Origin: Branchiostoma floridae
Taxonomy: Eukaryota; Chordata; Leptocardii; Amphioxiformes; Branchiostomatidae
Direction: 5' to 3'
Assembly (NCBI RefSeq): GCF_000003815.2
Contig: NC_049988.1
Span: 3,104,419-3,168,418 of the forward strand
Length of the DNA: 64,000 nucleotides
The position numbers were made by a program, and so were the translations under genes. This document shows, in pieces, positions 1-30,900 of this stretch. The notes beneath the pieces were generated by a model. It saw nothing but the letters and a program-made list of their open reading frames with translations. It was not told the origin of the DNA and did not search any database. Numbering within the stretch: position 1 is the stretch's first letter; each line of letters starts with the position of its first letter.

Positions 1-379
1 CCGATAAAGACGACTAAAAACAGCTGCCTGGATAGTAATTTTACATGGGAAGTCCCGGAAAAGTCAATTTTTGCGCGGAGGGGGGCGCAATTTTTAAATT
101 CATGTTTAAAACTTTGGTGATTATGCCAAAAACCATTTTAATTTTAGACTGCTCCATTTTACATACGGGTATCACATGAAGAGTCCATTCTTGCACGGAT
201 TTTTTTTTTCAAATTCAGTTTTGGGTGATTGAATTCTATTTTTATCTTGTGTTTGTGGACTGGTCTATTTGACCTATTTACATGGGTGCACTGGAAGAGT
301 CAATTCAGGCAATTCGTACATTTTAATTGGAAGTGTCCCATTTTCGAACAGGGATGATTCTAGAGCGGTCTTTTGTTGC

Positions 380-1470
380 GTGGGGTCACACCTGCGTATA
401 TTTTCAAGCCGCATGAGTTCCGTTTTGACATTTTTGCTAATTTCTTCCTAGCCTGTGTTTACACAAGCTCTCGCCGGCTGGGCTTAATGACTAGGGTGGC
501 GGCAATCGTAGGGCCGGCCGCTAGGGGCGCGATTTTAGTCAGGCTAATTTCTTCCATACGCGGCCGCACGCACAAGACGTACCTCCAACGCATCTGAATC
601 GTTTTTAGAAAGTTTCAAGTACGCAGGCAAACGAAAATATACGCCCAGTACGCCCGATAGTTTTGGACATGCACAAAACTATCCTTCGTACGCAGTTTGG
701 TGGCCAAAACTTTATGGATACGCAATACAGCGGTCCCACGTTGGTCGAGTGCGGTATGAAGACGCTTTATACGCAGTAATACGCGGATATCGCAGTATTG
801 CGAGTACATAGCGTACTTACAGCGCAGACGCAACGCAACATGAACGACCATATGACGAATGCCCGAATAGATTTAGTACCGTACGTTCTGCGATCGCGCA
901 TACTACTCGTACTGATAGCGTGATCGACGCACACTCCAGATTTGGAATAAATACGAAGGTGCATCTGAGTCCAGACAAAACAGATCATCTCAAGATGGCA
1001 GATCCAGGCCAGGACCGACGAATTTGTACCGGGGGCATGGAGAGATGGTCACAACTTGCAGGACACCATGAATGTGACTGGTCCCAACAGAGCCTCCAGG
1101 GAAGGGAAGGGAACCTGCTGAAGCGCTGGGTCAATTTGTGTAACACACGTGTCATTTTGTGTAACAGATCTTTGACTTTATTTGCGGTCGATAGACGTCG
1201 CGTGCGTCTGGAATACGCCGAACATACGTATTTTATACGCAGCATACGCAGCTATTCGCAGCACGGAAAATTCTTTTGCGCATTTCATATGCAATCATAC
1301 GCACCTCATGCGAAATGGATACGCTGAAGTCGGATTCAAACGCCAGATGGGCTCGATGTATAATTTAATTTATTCCAAAAAAATCCAAATAATAGGCGTA
1401 CGGCCGCAAATTGACAAAATTTCATGCGGAAATCGTGAGCACTTAAAAATATACGCAGGTGTGACCCCAC
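380..1470. mobile_element. TIR element of about 1.1 kb (host of a nested MITE)
   Basis: Begins GTGGGGTCACACCTGCGTAT and ends with the matching inverse ATACGCAGGTGTGACCCCAC. The similarity extends about 50 bp inward. The interior is rich in acgcag/tacgc motifs and has no convincing coding sequence. The right end abuts a Tc1-like relic. I see no clear target-site duplication. Confidence 0.65.
449..546. mobile_element. 98-bp MITE with TAGCCTG ends and a 9-bp target duplication
   Basis: Starts TAGCCTGTGTTTACACA and ends CAGGCTA. It is flanked by ATTTCTTCC on both sides, a perfect 9-bp target-site duplication. A second copy in the opposite orientation is at 55714-55820. Nine-bp duplications are characteristic of Mutator-like elements. 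It is inserted within the larger TIR element. Confidence 0.75.
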
Positions 1471-1474
1471 TTTA

Positions 1475-1770
1475 ACAGCGTTTGGTGGCAGAGGCAGCGT
1501 TATGGTGTGGGGCGGTATAGCTGCCAAACAAACAAAGTTCGTCATCATCCAAGGCAACCTCTATGCGGTGGAAATAAGGACACCGTTCGTCATTGTGTCG
1601 CATTGTATTTACCTTTTTCACAATGGAGCAAAAGCCATTCTGCAAGATTAAACCGCCCGTTCACACAAAACACACTACCTCCAGGATGCACGAGTACAGT
1701 CTTAGGATGGAATGGCCTTCCTAGAACACTCGATTGAAAACCTCTTGGGTCAAATCATTTTGCTTGAATA
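1475..1770 (+). pseudogene. Tc1-like transposase relic (C-terminal part)
   Basis: Frame-broken translation recalls Tc1 transposases: GSVMVWGGIAAK near 1498-1535, later LQD followed by ARSHKTHYLQDARV, then DGMAFLEHSIENLLGQ, matching the spacing of the WP.SPDLNPIENLW region. Stops and shifts interrupt it, and no inverted repeats were assigned. Family assignment rests on these weak motifs. Confidence 0.5.
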
Positions 1771-1914
1771 AAGAGTAACAGTGGCTCTGATTAACGTGTC
1801 CTGTTGATTTAAGTTACCTTCATACACAAGTCAATACCGACGGAGGAAAATTAACTGAGTGGAGTGTTTGACTTTAGTAGGGTAATTTCTGTACTTTATT
1901 TTTGTGTCCCCTAC

Positions 1915-2145
1915 TCTTTCGGTAAGTGTGATGGGTTCTTTTACGTGCCCGGGGTGTGGCTCTCCATTTAACTTGCTATCCAAGGGACGGCCCTAGCAGA
2001 AGCTAGGTACTTCACCTGAGTGAAGTGAGGAAAATGTAAAGTGCCTTTCCCAAGGGCACAAGATCGGAAATAGCATAGGTTTCGAACTCGGGACCTTTGG
2101 GCCTGAACCCAAAGCGCTGCCGATTACGCCAAGCGATCTCACTTC
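1915..2145 (-). mobile_element. tRNA-derived SINE, copy 1
   Basis: On the minus strand a tRNA-like head (about 2145-2080) carries a B-box-like GAGTTCGAAACC. It is followed by a body with CTTGTGCCCTTGGGAAAGG, 'cctcacttcactcaggtga', and an end in 'gggcacgtaaaagaaccca'. The same body is found at 42000-42241 with a different head. A short 3'-end relic of the family may lie at 54833-54872. Confidence 0.7.
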
Positions 2146-2336
2146 AATTTAATGTTGAATCGCGCATGTTCACAAAAAGACTTTCTGAAAGGCCTATGAA
2201 CGGTGAAGGAGACGGTTCCGTGTAAAGCACAACGTAAGGCTCTAGTCTGGAAAATAAAGAAATGCTAAATAAAAGAATGTCAGCTTCCCATGTCTTTTTT
2301 TCATTCTCGGGGTTTCTTCAAACCGTCGCTTTGGAA

Positions 2337-2405
2337 TACTGTAAATGCATTTAAGTTCGCGGGGATTTAATTTCGCGTTAGCGGGAAAGTGGAGTGTTTG
2401 CAGTA
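2337..2405. mobile_element. Small MITE with TACTG ends
   Basis: Begins TACTGTAAATGCATTTAAG and ends TTTGCAGTA, with 'ttcgcgggg' and 'ttaatttcgcg' inside. It belongs to the family at 61346-61555, which lies at a splice donor of the sulfotransferase gene. Confidence 0.5.
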
Positions 2406-2459
2406 ATTTTAAGTTCGCCGCAGTGCCATACACTGGGGTCACATACTGTAACATGTCTT

Positions 2460-4860
2460 ACCGTTACCATCAGTGGTGGACATAGCTGCTGTAGGTTCTG
2501 AAAATTGAACAAAAGAGTCCTTTAAATTCTTTTAGATTGTGTGTCGAAATTAAAAATACAGACAGCCAAAATACTAAATAAGCAAGGTGTACCTTGAGCA
2601 CAGGTCAGGGCGTACTCACGGCGTAAATCCGACCAAAATAGTAGTTTCTCTCTGTCCAAAAACAAAGACGTCACATATACGAAACATTGAACTCTGTCTC
2701 ACCACAATGTCACTTCACGTCACTAGGTCCGTATATCACCCTTTAGAATTCTAGAAGCCTCCGATAAATGCCTTGGTTTTTATGGTTGTTCTGTAGAACC
2801 ATTACACCAGTCCTGTGACTGGCAACCCACGTGATCTGTGTCGCCAACTCACCTTGCATATCCATCCGCCGCATAAATTTAACTGTCGGTAGGTAATAAG
2901 TAGTTCCTGTATTAGAATGAAAAATCGATCCTGATAACTTGCACTTATTAACATCAAGCAATGACAATTTCTACCTCCCAATTACACTCTCCGTTTTGTT
3001 CAAAGATATGTATATATAACGAGAAGGAATAGAAAAATAAGGACTCCAGAGACGCAAATACATTATTTATCACTGACCGCTTGTTAACGTTCTTGTCATA
3101 ATCTTTGTACCTTGTACTGTTGTGTTGATTCTAGCCTGGCATACTTGCGAGGGTTAAACAAACACAACCTTCGAGTACCCAACCTATCTCTGGCATCATA
3201 TAATTATTTTTTGTACGACTCTAGTGTTTAACGGACATATTACTTATAAAACTAATAGTAAAACTATTACAAATCTATATAATAGTAAGATACGCTAATA
3301 CATATACGTGATAGTGTGTTTTCTATGATGTTCACGTTGACTCCGAGGCAACAACACGTCTATCATACAACGTGTTAAGATTATTTTGTGAGTATTGACG
3401 ATGTACCTTGGTCGGGTATAGTTACACCTTCTTTCCGCTAGGACGACGACCTCGTAGCGGTTGAGTATGTTGAAAGGGCGCGAATTTCATTGATAAGAAC
3501 GACTTCTCATTTTTTATTGTTTTTTTCTGTCATACTTTTACATCTGATATGATATTTCTATCATGAAATCAACGGTTACTCAGATCCAAAAAAGGTAGCA
3601 GCGAGGTTGCCGCACGGTCGCTGTCTACTAAAATGGGGCCTTTAGATACAAATCCCACTTATCGACGCATTGTTTGTAATAACTCGATCTTTGTAATTAC
3701 ACGAAGCAGCTATAACAAAAAAAGAAGCTGCAAAAAAGCCCAAACACCACACACACAGGCGCGTGCGCGTGCACGCACAACTATAACAAAATATGTCGGA
3801 CGGTCAGATTCCGGTCAGACGGACAAGCCGATTGTCTAAGAGCAGGGTTAAACCTACGACCAAATTGTGCTGGACTGGCGAGTTTATTACCTTTATTGCA
3901 CATAAATGCATATTATCAAGAAGTCAAACGCTAACCAAACAAAAGCATCTGTGATCATTTGTTTTTTAATGAAATATTTCGACTCTTACTGCCGCTCATG
4001 CTCGCCAGATTAAACTTCTGTGAAAAAACAATTATTACTTCATTGCAAAACCTTGTGTAGATACTTATTGCATGCAATTAACAGATATATAATGAAAGAA
4101 GTGATGTCAATAGAAACCGATAAGATTAAAAGATTATTAAACTAAGTGGAATATGATAGATTTTAGAGCAAAAGGTGAGTTCTTCTCATTTTGTGCGTAA
4201 AAATGATAATAAACATTGATAAATGACACCAAAACAGCAATCCACCAAAATGGAAGGAAGTACCACACATATTTATTGATTTACGACAAGGCGAACATGC
4301 ATTTTACTCCTGTGGTACTTGGCTTCATTCTTATGTATCCAACAGAATCTTTTAGAATTTTTTTCACTTTTCAAAATTGTTCTCAGTTATGCCGATTACA
4401 TGTAAAACTTTTACATGACATTGTATACTATTTAGTAACGAGTTTGCTCGGTGCAGGCAACTTCTAGGCACTGAACTAACACTGACTATAGCAGCATCGC
4501 TTCTACCTATGTCAGAAATAACAAGCCTTTCCCAGGGGCACAATGCCATTTCAAGCTGTGACGTATCTTTCTGTAAATAGAGCAAGTGTCAAAGGTCGTT
4601 ACGTTTGTTGGCATTCGACCAAGCAACACTGACAAGGAAGTGTTCCCGTTTCCTGGTCCAACCCGAGTCGGTACCAAGATTTAGGATGTGTCTTCCTTCA
4701 CTTGAGGTTGTATCAAGACATTTTGCGCAGGTATTGCACCCTGAAAGGCGGCTGAAGTGACACCTACGGCGGTAAGAAAATGTAATACTTTTACAATCAT
4801 CAATTTTGCCAAGTGTTGGAGCAGTAAAATATGCACTAGCGTTTTTCAAAAAGGCATTCT
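2460..4860. other. Stretch without recognised gene
   Basis: AT-rich, non-coding by inspection. The only notable points are a short purine-pyrimidine alternating run near 3755-3775 (gcgcgtgcgcgtgcacgc), able in principle to adopt Z-DNA, and a segment near 4486-4530 resembling 41865-41895 that may be a SINE fragment. No splice-bounded exon was convincing. Confidence 0.4.
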
Positions 4861-4874
4861 AAAATATGGTGACG

Positions 4875-5092
4875 GTCTAGGACTAGGGCGGCGCTCTCAC
4901 CACGCTCTCTCTGCGACCTGAAATTTGACAGATCGCTCAACGAATTCTATAAAAGAAAGAATATAAATATACTTTGTGTTTTGTTGTCATATCAGTCACA
5001 CTTTCACGTTTTGTATGATATGCCCAGTGTGAAAGCAAAGGTTACACATATCCTATTTAGGTCGCAGTGAGAGCGCAGCGATCGTCTAGTGG
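4875..5092. mobile_element. Foldback MITE, copy A
   Basis: The left end (ctaggactagggcggcgctctcacc...gcgacc) is the imperfect inverse of the right end (ggtcgcagtgagagcgcagcgatcgtctag). The interior 'gatcgctcaacgaatt' and 'tttgtgttttgttgtc' are shared with 34730-34972, a second copy of the family. Confidence 0.6.
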
Positions 5093-5848
5093 AAAGTGAG
5101 CCCAAGCGCATAGATAACAAAAGCGTTTATTGAACTGTAACCGCCCGTGTACGTACCTCTCGAGGTTTTACTACCCCCATAAATCACTGTAGCCGTGTGT
5201 AAGGAGCAAGCTCTTGTTTTTTGCACAGCAGTGCTGGCATAATTCATGTCAATGCACTTTGTTTCCATGACATGACATACCAGTGGTCCATTTTGCAAAT
5301 GTTGTGAAGTTCGAATAGACCATTTGTGTAATGGGGGTAATTTGCAATAGTCCATATTTGCATTGAGAATATTTTGTGGTTTCATATATCCATGATATGA
5401 CGATGACCTCGTTGTTATACCATAAACTTAGGGATTAAGTACAGGGTGGTAATCTACACATTCGGATGGACGGGCTCCGTGTTTCTAATGGTGTATTTTA
5501 CCCAAAATTACACTTTTGCAAAATGGTGAGAATACCCTAAGTGTATAACCATGGTAGACTTGTGTTAGCATGGGTTCTTTCATTCTTGATGATAAAGCTA
5601 CAATGGTGAATCCATCACAAAATAACAGAAGCAACATACTGTCACTATGATTTTGAAGAAGAATGCATGGAAATATGCAAAACATTGACGACACTGACAA
5701 CAACATTCTGACCAAATGCATATTACTTACTTTCTTGTGGAAAAATCTTGAATGAAAAAAAAAGTCTGATGAAGCACTTCTGAAACTCTACCGTAATACA
5801 TCAACTTTAATGAGTCATTTAACTTCAGACATTTAATTTTTTCGGCAG

Positions 5849-24561
<18,713 letters not shown>

Positions 24562-24569
24562 GATGTTGA

Positions 24570-27500
24570 CAGCCTATCGCATTAAGCACCCAGATTTCCA
24601 GCATGGTTATTCCAACCACTGTCGTACTGTCTCTTTTAAAACAGTAGTTTCAAGACCATTTCTTCGATGATCTAACACTATCTGCCCCTCCAATGAGAGT
24701 CTTTGAGCGGAACACTAGGTTCTCCTCTAGCTCAAGCTTTACTTTTCAATTACCAGGCTCAAAATCCTTCTACAGCAACAGCTTCTTTCCTCGGACCCCA
24801 AGCTATTGAACTCTCTCGAGGTCAACTGTTTTCCTCATGTTTGCAATCTTCAAGCCTTCTAAAGCAATCTACATCTGGGCCTCTATAGCTATCTCTGAGC
24901 AAACTAATTTCTACCATCCATCAGCTTTGTTCATTCAGGTCAATTGGCTTTGCATTGAACAAATAAAAAAAAGTAAACATTCCATTTTTTGGTCACATAG
25001 AAGTTTTGATTATGATATACCTGTCTGAGAATGCCACGATATGTCTTTGCTTGTCATGTTAAGGGCCAGTGTTGTTAGCCTGTGAGTACGCATTCAAAAG
25101 ATTGCAGAGTAAGCGTAATTAGCAACTTAGTTTTTCAGTGATACTGGTAAAAGCTCGAATGACATCATCTGATGCTGCCAGGGAATAGAAAAGAAAGAAT
25201 GATTTCTGTAACATAGAGTCCATTCCAAGACACCATGAGGGTTTTTAGGCGATATTTATAATTAGTCTGAATTATTTTGAATAAAAGAACATCTGAGCCA
25301 CAATGATTAGATTATTTTTAAAAAATTGACTAAGAAAGTACTCATATATTTGAATTCCTTTGAATATTTTAGAAACATTTTGAAAGTAACTGTACAGAAA
25401 TATCTTAATTTAGAATAATTGTGAAACCTCTGTGTGATTATTTCACAATTACAAATATTTACAAAAAATGGTAAACCTGGCCAAATGGTAAAATTAGTTT
25501 ATTGCCCCCATAAAAGTAAGCCCTATTGTTGCATCTGTATATTTTTAGATTTCACTGCTGGGCACTGGCGGATCCTTTGTGGTGGGCCATTGTTGCATGG
25601 CTCCCAACCATACTTTGCAAGGATGTGTGAATTGCTATCTTCCCAGCCCACTGAACCATTTACAAAAAATGGTAGAAAATGGTAGAAAATGGTAAATAAT
25701 GGTAGAATGCTGTTATCATTATTTAGAAACCATTAGAAGTATCAAATTCCACAAGATGAATATTTCCAAAATTTTAGAGGAACAGGGAAATATTTATAAA
25801 GTTGAAACGGTGTTACAAATATTTCTGAAGTATCAAATGTCCTAGACATATAATTACAAAACTTTAAAATCAATTCTAAACATTGGCCACAAACATCCGC
25901 ATGGTGTCTTGGAATGGACTCTACATAATAATGTAGATTTTCAAAGCGGTGTTGAATGTGCATAATGTTTTCGATGATGCTGATAGTGTTTTGAAATTAG
26001 ACCTCATGAATTAATCGTAAATTTGAAAAGGACAACGTTCCAAACAGAATGTAAGATTTTTTTCACTTACATGCTTAGCGTGTGTACTTTGCACATCATA
26101 TGAGAGTAAAAGATGACGTGCGAGAGAGCTTTAGGTGTTAAACCTATGCACATGATTATATTTATCGACAGAAGTGGTTCCCTTAGTTAAAAAGAGATTC
26201 GGCATATTACAGTCTACACTGCCGAAAAAGCATTGTGTTTCGTAATGAGTACTGTAAATGTTGGACAAAAAAGTCTCCAGGCTAGGCAGACGCACTTTTA
26301 TGTCAATGAGAATTAGTTTTTCTAGGTAGTAATTGTTGGGCATTCGGTGTGTGAAGAATTTAGAGGAATACGGTTATGCCTATGTTTGGTATTCCCCAAA
26401 CTCAATTGTTTCAAACGTGCTTCAATCATCTCTTCTTTTAACAGCGTTTAAAGGACATCTTATTTCAGACTTTCCTTGGCGCAATTAATAATGTCGAAAA
26501 AAGTAAACGTGCTAAGAAGACACAACGCTCATACACACAATTCACATCTACTTATGATGAGAACGAGTACCTTAAAACCCCGAACGAACGACGAAGAACT
26601 ACTATCATCAAACTACGAATTAGCTGTCATAAAACTCCGTGTTGAATGTTCAGGAAGGCACATCCACAGACCTATGGAGCAAATAATTTGTCAGTTTTGT
26701 AAAATGAATAGAATTTAAGATAAATTATACTTTATCTATAAGTGTAGTTTATATATCTGATTATAGAAATATTCTTTTTAGTCATATTGTAGGAAAGTTT
26801 CCTCACTTTAAATCTTTGTCTAGTGTTTTTCTTGATATGCGTATCGTCACACTATATTATACAAACACATCTCAGGCTACATGTACATTCACAATTTCAC
26901 ACCATCACTGAAAGACGGGAAGAAGCCGAACAAGTGAATTTACTATTATATTACATCTGTATCTCGACGAAGAAAAAGGTATTTTATCAAGAACGCATAT
27001 TCCACATAACATGTCTATTGTCGCAGTAATTACCTCCATGAAAAATGGATGAATAGTTTTTGGTGTGTGTGTGTGTGTATGTGTATGTCTGTATATATGT
27101 GACTGTGCGTTTCCGCATATTTGTGGACAGCAAACTTTAGAACCTCGGTGGATTTTAATGATATTCGGTATGTGATAATGTTATGTTTGGTATGTTGGAA
27201 AGACGAAGGTCAGGGTCAGGGTCAATTTTGGTCCAATTTCGGCCACAATCCCAGATGGCGGACCTGTGACCAGGTCAATGATAATTAGTTTATTTTCCCT
27301 TATAATTCGTATTTACCTGTTATTTTGTCATAAAAAAAACGTTTAAATGAACGTTTTTAGTCTATTTCTATTTGTCTTTTGCGATTATTTTCTGAAATGA
27401 ATGTATTTTTGAAAATTCAATGTGCTCGATATATGACAGCTGAGCTCAACTGGTATCTTAAGAAAGACGTCACTGATGTTGCTATAGGCAACACAAGTCG

Positions 27501-27998
27501 CAACAAACATAAGTACGTCATATTGCGTCATAATAGCGTGTTATGTTATGTCATCTTATTTTAATGTTATGTTCATATTATCCTCTGAAAATTTGGTTGC
27601 CATATGAAGCACCGGTCCAGAAAAAAACCACCGGTCTGAATAGGGTTAATGAGGAAAATCTACATTTACAGTGTTTTCCATTATAGGACTCAGATACGTG
27701 TAACATATGTAGTTTGTGGCAGGTGGAAGATTAGCAGATTCCAATTATGCAAATAAGTCCATGATTTACATAATTAATGTGAAAGTGTCCAAATCCATAA
27801 GTATATGTAGTAAATGACTGAATTGTCAACATTGAGACTTTGAGACCTGTGTAAGTTGCCTAAGGTTCACATAATCAAGCGTAAATTATGCAGATGTGAA
27901 AGTCATTAACGTAATCAAAATATTTTATTGAGGTATGAGGTCTCCCAACTCTAGTTCAGGGAATTAATCAATATGCTAACGTCGTTCATTCCTTTCAG
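24570..27998. other. Intergenic stretch between the RTK and the lectin-like family
   Basis: Apart from the MITE at 25214-25923 and repeats with a (GT)n run near 27062-27080 followed by 'gacgaaggtcagggtcagggtc', I see no gene. The 27600-27960 part ('ttatgcaaat', 'tccaaatcc') is related to 30480-30720 and 45660-45870. Confidence 0.4.
25214..25923. mobile_element. TAGAGTC MITE, copy 2 (710 bp)
   Basis: Starts TAGAGTCCATTCCAAGACAC and ends in the inverse, GTGTCTTGGAATGGACTCTA. Contains an open frame (25434-25685, +, 83 codons) also open in copy 3. The interior is AT-rich with 'atggtagaaaatggta' micro-repeats near 25670. Confidence 0.8.
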
Positions 27999-28027
27999 GA
28001 CACAGGTGTTCAGAGGTGACAGGCTGA
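27999..28027 (+). pseudogene. Orphan last exon of a lectin-type gene
   Basis: 'cattcctttcag' followed by a short phase-1 exon encoding HRCSEVTG and TGA. It is almost identical in position and sequence to 41340-41368 (HRCTEMTG, stop), which follows a C-type lectin exon, and it also matches the last exon of the SRCR gene at 48830. No CTLD exon was found upstream, so the gene it ended is lost or lies beyond recognition. Confidence 0.55.
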
Positions 28028-28319
28028 ACTCTCACCAATAATTTTCGATGAAATAATGTTCTCAACTACACCACATTCGTTGTGCTACCTGGACTACGAA
28101 GCTGTCAATATGCTAGACATACAGACATACTAGACTCACAGAATAAGATATTGAAGGAGATTGTGTCTAAATGGGTGTATTAACAAACGGTAAATATTTG
28201 ATATTTGTCTTAGTATGGCATGTAAATCAATAGTAACGAAGAATTTGTGCCTGTCGGGGTGTCTGTCATGGTAGCACCAGCTTGTAGAGCCGACAGCAAT
28301 AGTCGTAAATATTAAATAA

Positions 28320-30900
28320 AACACGTGTGCAATAAACAGGTGTATTCAGCAACTAAACTTGACAAGCTCTTACGTACTTTTTGAAAGGTTAGCGTAGATG
28401 TTCCCTCCCTCCTTGCGTAGGTTGACGTCTTCATCCGTAAGATTTGTCTGCAAGTTGCTGAAAAACAAAATGCTATTTGCACTGCGTCACAAACCGCCTG
28501 ATCTTTCCATATAAGGGCAAAGACAACATCACAACATCGCTTCTTCAGACTAATCGCGAGATCATTTTGTCATATTCATGCATATCTCTAAGAATTTCGG
28601 GCTGCTCCAACATTGTCAGAAAGCAGAAATGTACGAACAAGCACAGCCGGTCCGGTTCCCTGTCTCAGGGCCCGGCAACAGTCAAACCAGCGGGCCGCCG
28701 TCAAAATCACCTGCTGTCCATCAGAGTGGTGTGCGGCGTGGCCGACATGACGAGGGCGCTCCCGTTAAGACGGAAGGAGGGCTAGATACATCTTCAGACA
28801 CGTATGAAGAAGCCGAGACAGTGAAATCAGCAGTTCGAGAGGCCCGGCTGCAGCGTGCAGAGACAGGGGAAGAATCACCCAATGAGGGAGCTGATGACAG
28901 TAGCAACAGGCGTTATGTCAACTTACCTGACACAGCTTGTTCAACTGAAGGTACATTACACTATTCTTGTAGCTTGTTTTCGTGTTTTGAATGCCGTTTG
29001 AGAGTTTTTCAAGCTAGGTAAATTTAAATTGAGTGTATCGCAACTAAGTGTGTCTTTAGTATCTAGTTTTTGACACATGCAATTGCATATACAGTTAAGT
29101 TGAACGAAGTGTTAACGATTAGATTATGGCTATGATTCATTGTGTTTTCTTGCCGGGACTTGGACTGATTCTAAATTAAAATCAACGCGGCCCACAAAAT
29201 AGCTCGGCGGCCGCTGAGAGTATCTTGCAGCCCCGCCCGAAAATCCCGAAAGTGCCCGTAATCTTCTAGGTAGGGGTCTGTAGGATATGTCTGAGGTATA
29301 ATTGTACCTGTCATATGTGGCAATATTCACCTCGCCTGTTTCACTGACATATGTCACATTGGAGGCAACTTGACACAAAAAGTAACATGTGTTTCACAAA
29401 AATATGTGTTCCACGAAAGCCAGTGTACATTCGAATCAATTGTGTTGTTTAGAGAGGTGTTTGTGTTGTTCTCTAATAGAAGTTAGAAAATTCTGCCATT
29501 TTTTCCAGACAGCACGTATCCTGGTGGAACAAATGGCCGCCGTGCTCTTCGTGACTTCGTTCGGTCCTACCGTGGCTGCATCGTGGGCGTTACTGCTGCG
29601 GTGGCAACCTTGATCATCGTGGTACTCGTCGTGATGGTGGTCAAATATAGAGAGGTATTTGGTTCTGTACAATGCTAAAACAATTAATTCTAGGTGTTAA
29701 AATCTCACCCATGACCGAAGTAAAGTGAAATGCACGACAAAAAGGGCAAAAGGGTTTCATACATGTAACTCTCGTTATCTGCTGCGAAATGATGTTAGAT
29801 ACTAACAATGCAGAAAAGCATAGGAAGTGGTGTGTTTTTGATGAAGGTTGTGTTTGAGACCGTGCGTTGTGGATATCCATGCGCGTTGAAAGTAAATCGG
29901 TTCTCTTACAGTCCACATTTACCTCTTTGGTGCTGTGTAAGCGCGTCGTGGATGATTAAAAAACCGCATTCACTTTGGTAGAAAGCTTAAACCATATGGA
30001 ACTTTGATGGATTGCAATGATAATAAGTATATGTAGGTGATGGGAAGACACCGGTCAAGAAAAAGGCTGTAAGAAAAAATACTTGAGAAAAAAATTCTTA
30101 ACTCGAGGATGAAAAAATCTAAAGATAAGAAAATGGCATTTCTGGTAGTGTAATGATACTGTAACATAAACTTGTGCAGGTACGTGGCAGCAAGGGTCTT
30201 GAATATACAAAGTAGTGTATTCGGCAACTAAACTTGACGAGCTCTCACGTACTTTTGAAAGGTTAACTTGGATTTGTCTGCCTTCTTGCGTAGGTTGACG
30301 TTTTCAACCTGAAAATCTGTCTGTCAGCTGCTGAAAAACAAAATGCTATTTGCACTGCGTCACAGCCCGCTTGTCTTTCCATATAAGGGCAAAGACAACA
30401 TCGCTTCTTCAGACTAATCGCGATATCATTTTGTTATATTCATGCAGATCTCTAAGAGATTCGGGATTTTCCAACGTTGTTTCCATTATAACACACAAAT
30501 GTATGTAATATACAGTTTGGAGAAGGTGGAAGTTTCCAAATCGTTAATAGTTGAATTTGAAGAATTAATGTAAAAGTGCCATACTTAGTCTAAGTACATG
30601 TAGTAACAGATTAGACTGTCGACATTGTGACCTGTATTAGTTAGTCAAAGGTACACATAAAAAATATATATTATGCACATGTGTAAATCATTTGGTTAAT
30701 CAGAATATTTCATAAAGATAAGAGGTTTCCGAACTCACTTGTTCTTTTCACTTTTTGAAATAAATTATCCATTCGTTTTATGTTTTCAACGTTACATTAT
30801 TTAATTCAATTCATATAGTATTAATTGAAATTGCACACATGTATGACTGTCTTTGCGAACATGCTGACAGATCTCAGAACTAAGAGCCTACGGTCTTTCC
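28320..30900. repeat. Segmental duplication, copy 1 (partner 43470-46060)
   Basis: Promoter region, cytoplasmic exon, membrane exon and introns are near-identical to 43470-46060, including non-coding stretches such as 'cggcggccgctgagagtatc' (29208 and 44340). This is a recent tandem duplication of the N-terminal half of the receptor gene. Confidence 0.85.

Noticed and set aside
5086-5385. 99-codon minus-strand frame
   Set aside because: No homology, no splice sites, and it overlaps the end of a MITE.
26131-26718. Two short frames between the RTK and lectin-like genes
   Set aside because: AT-rich chance frames without domain motifs or splice signals.
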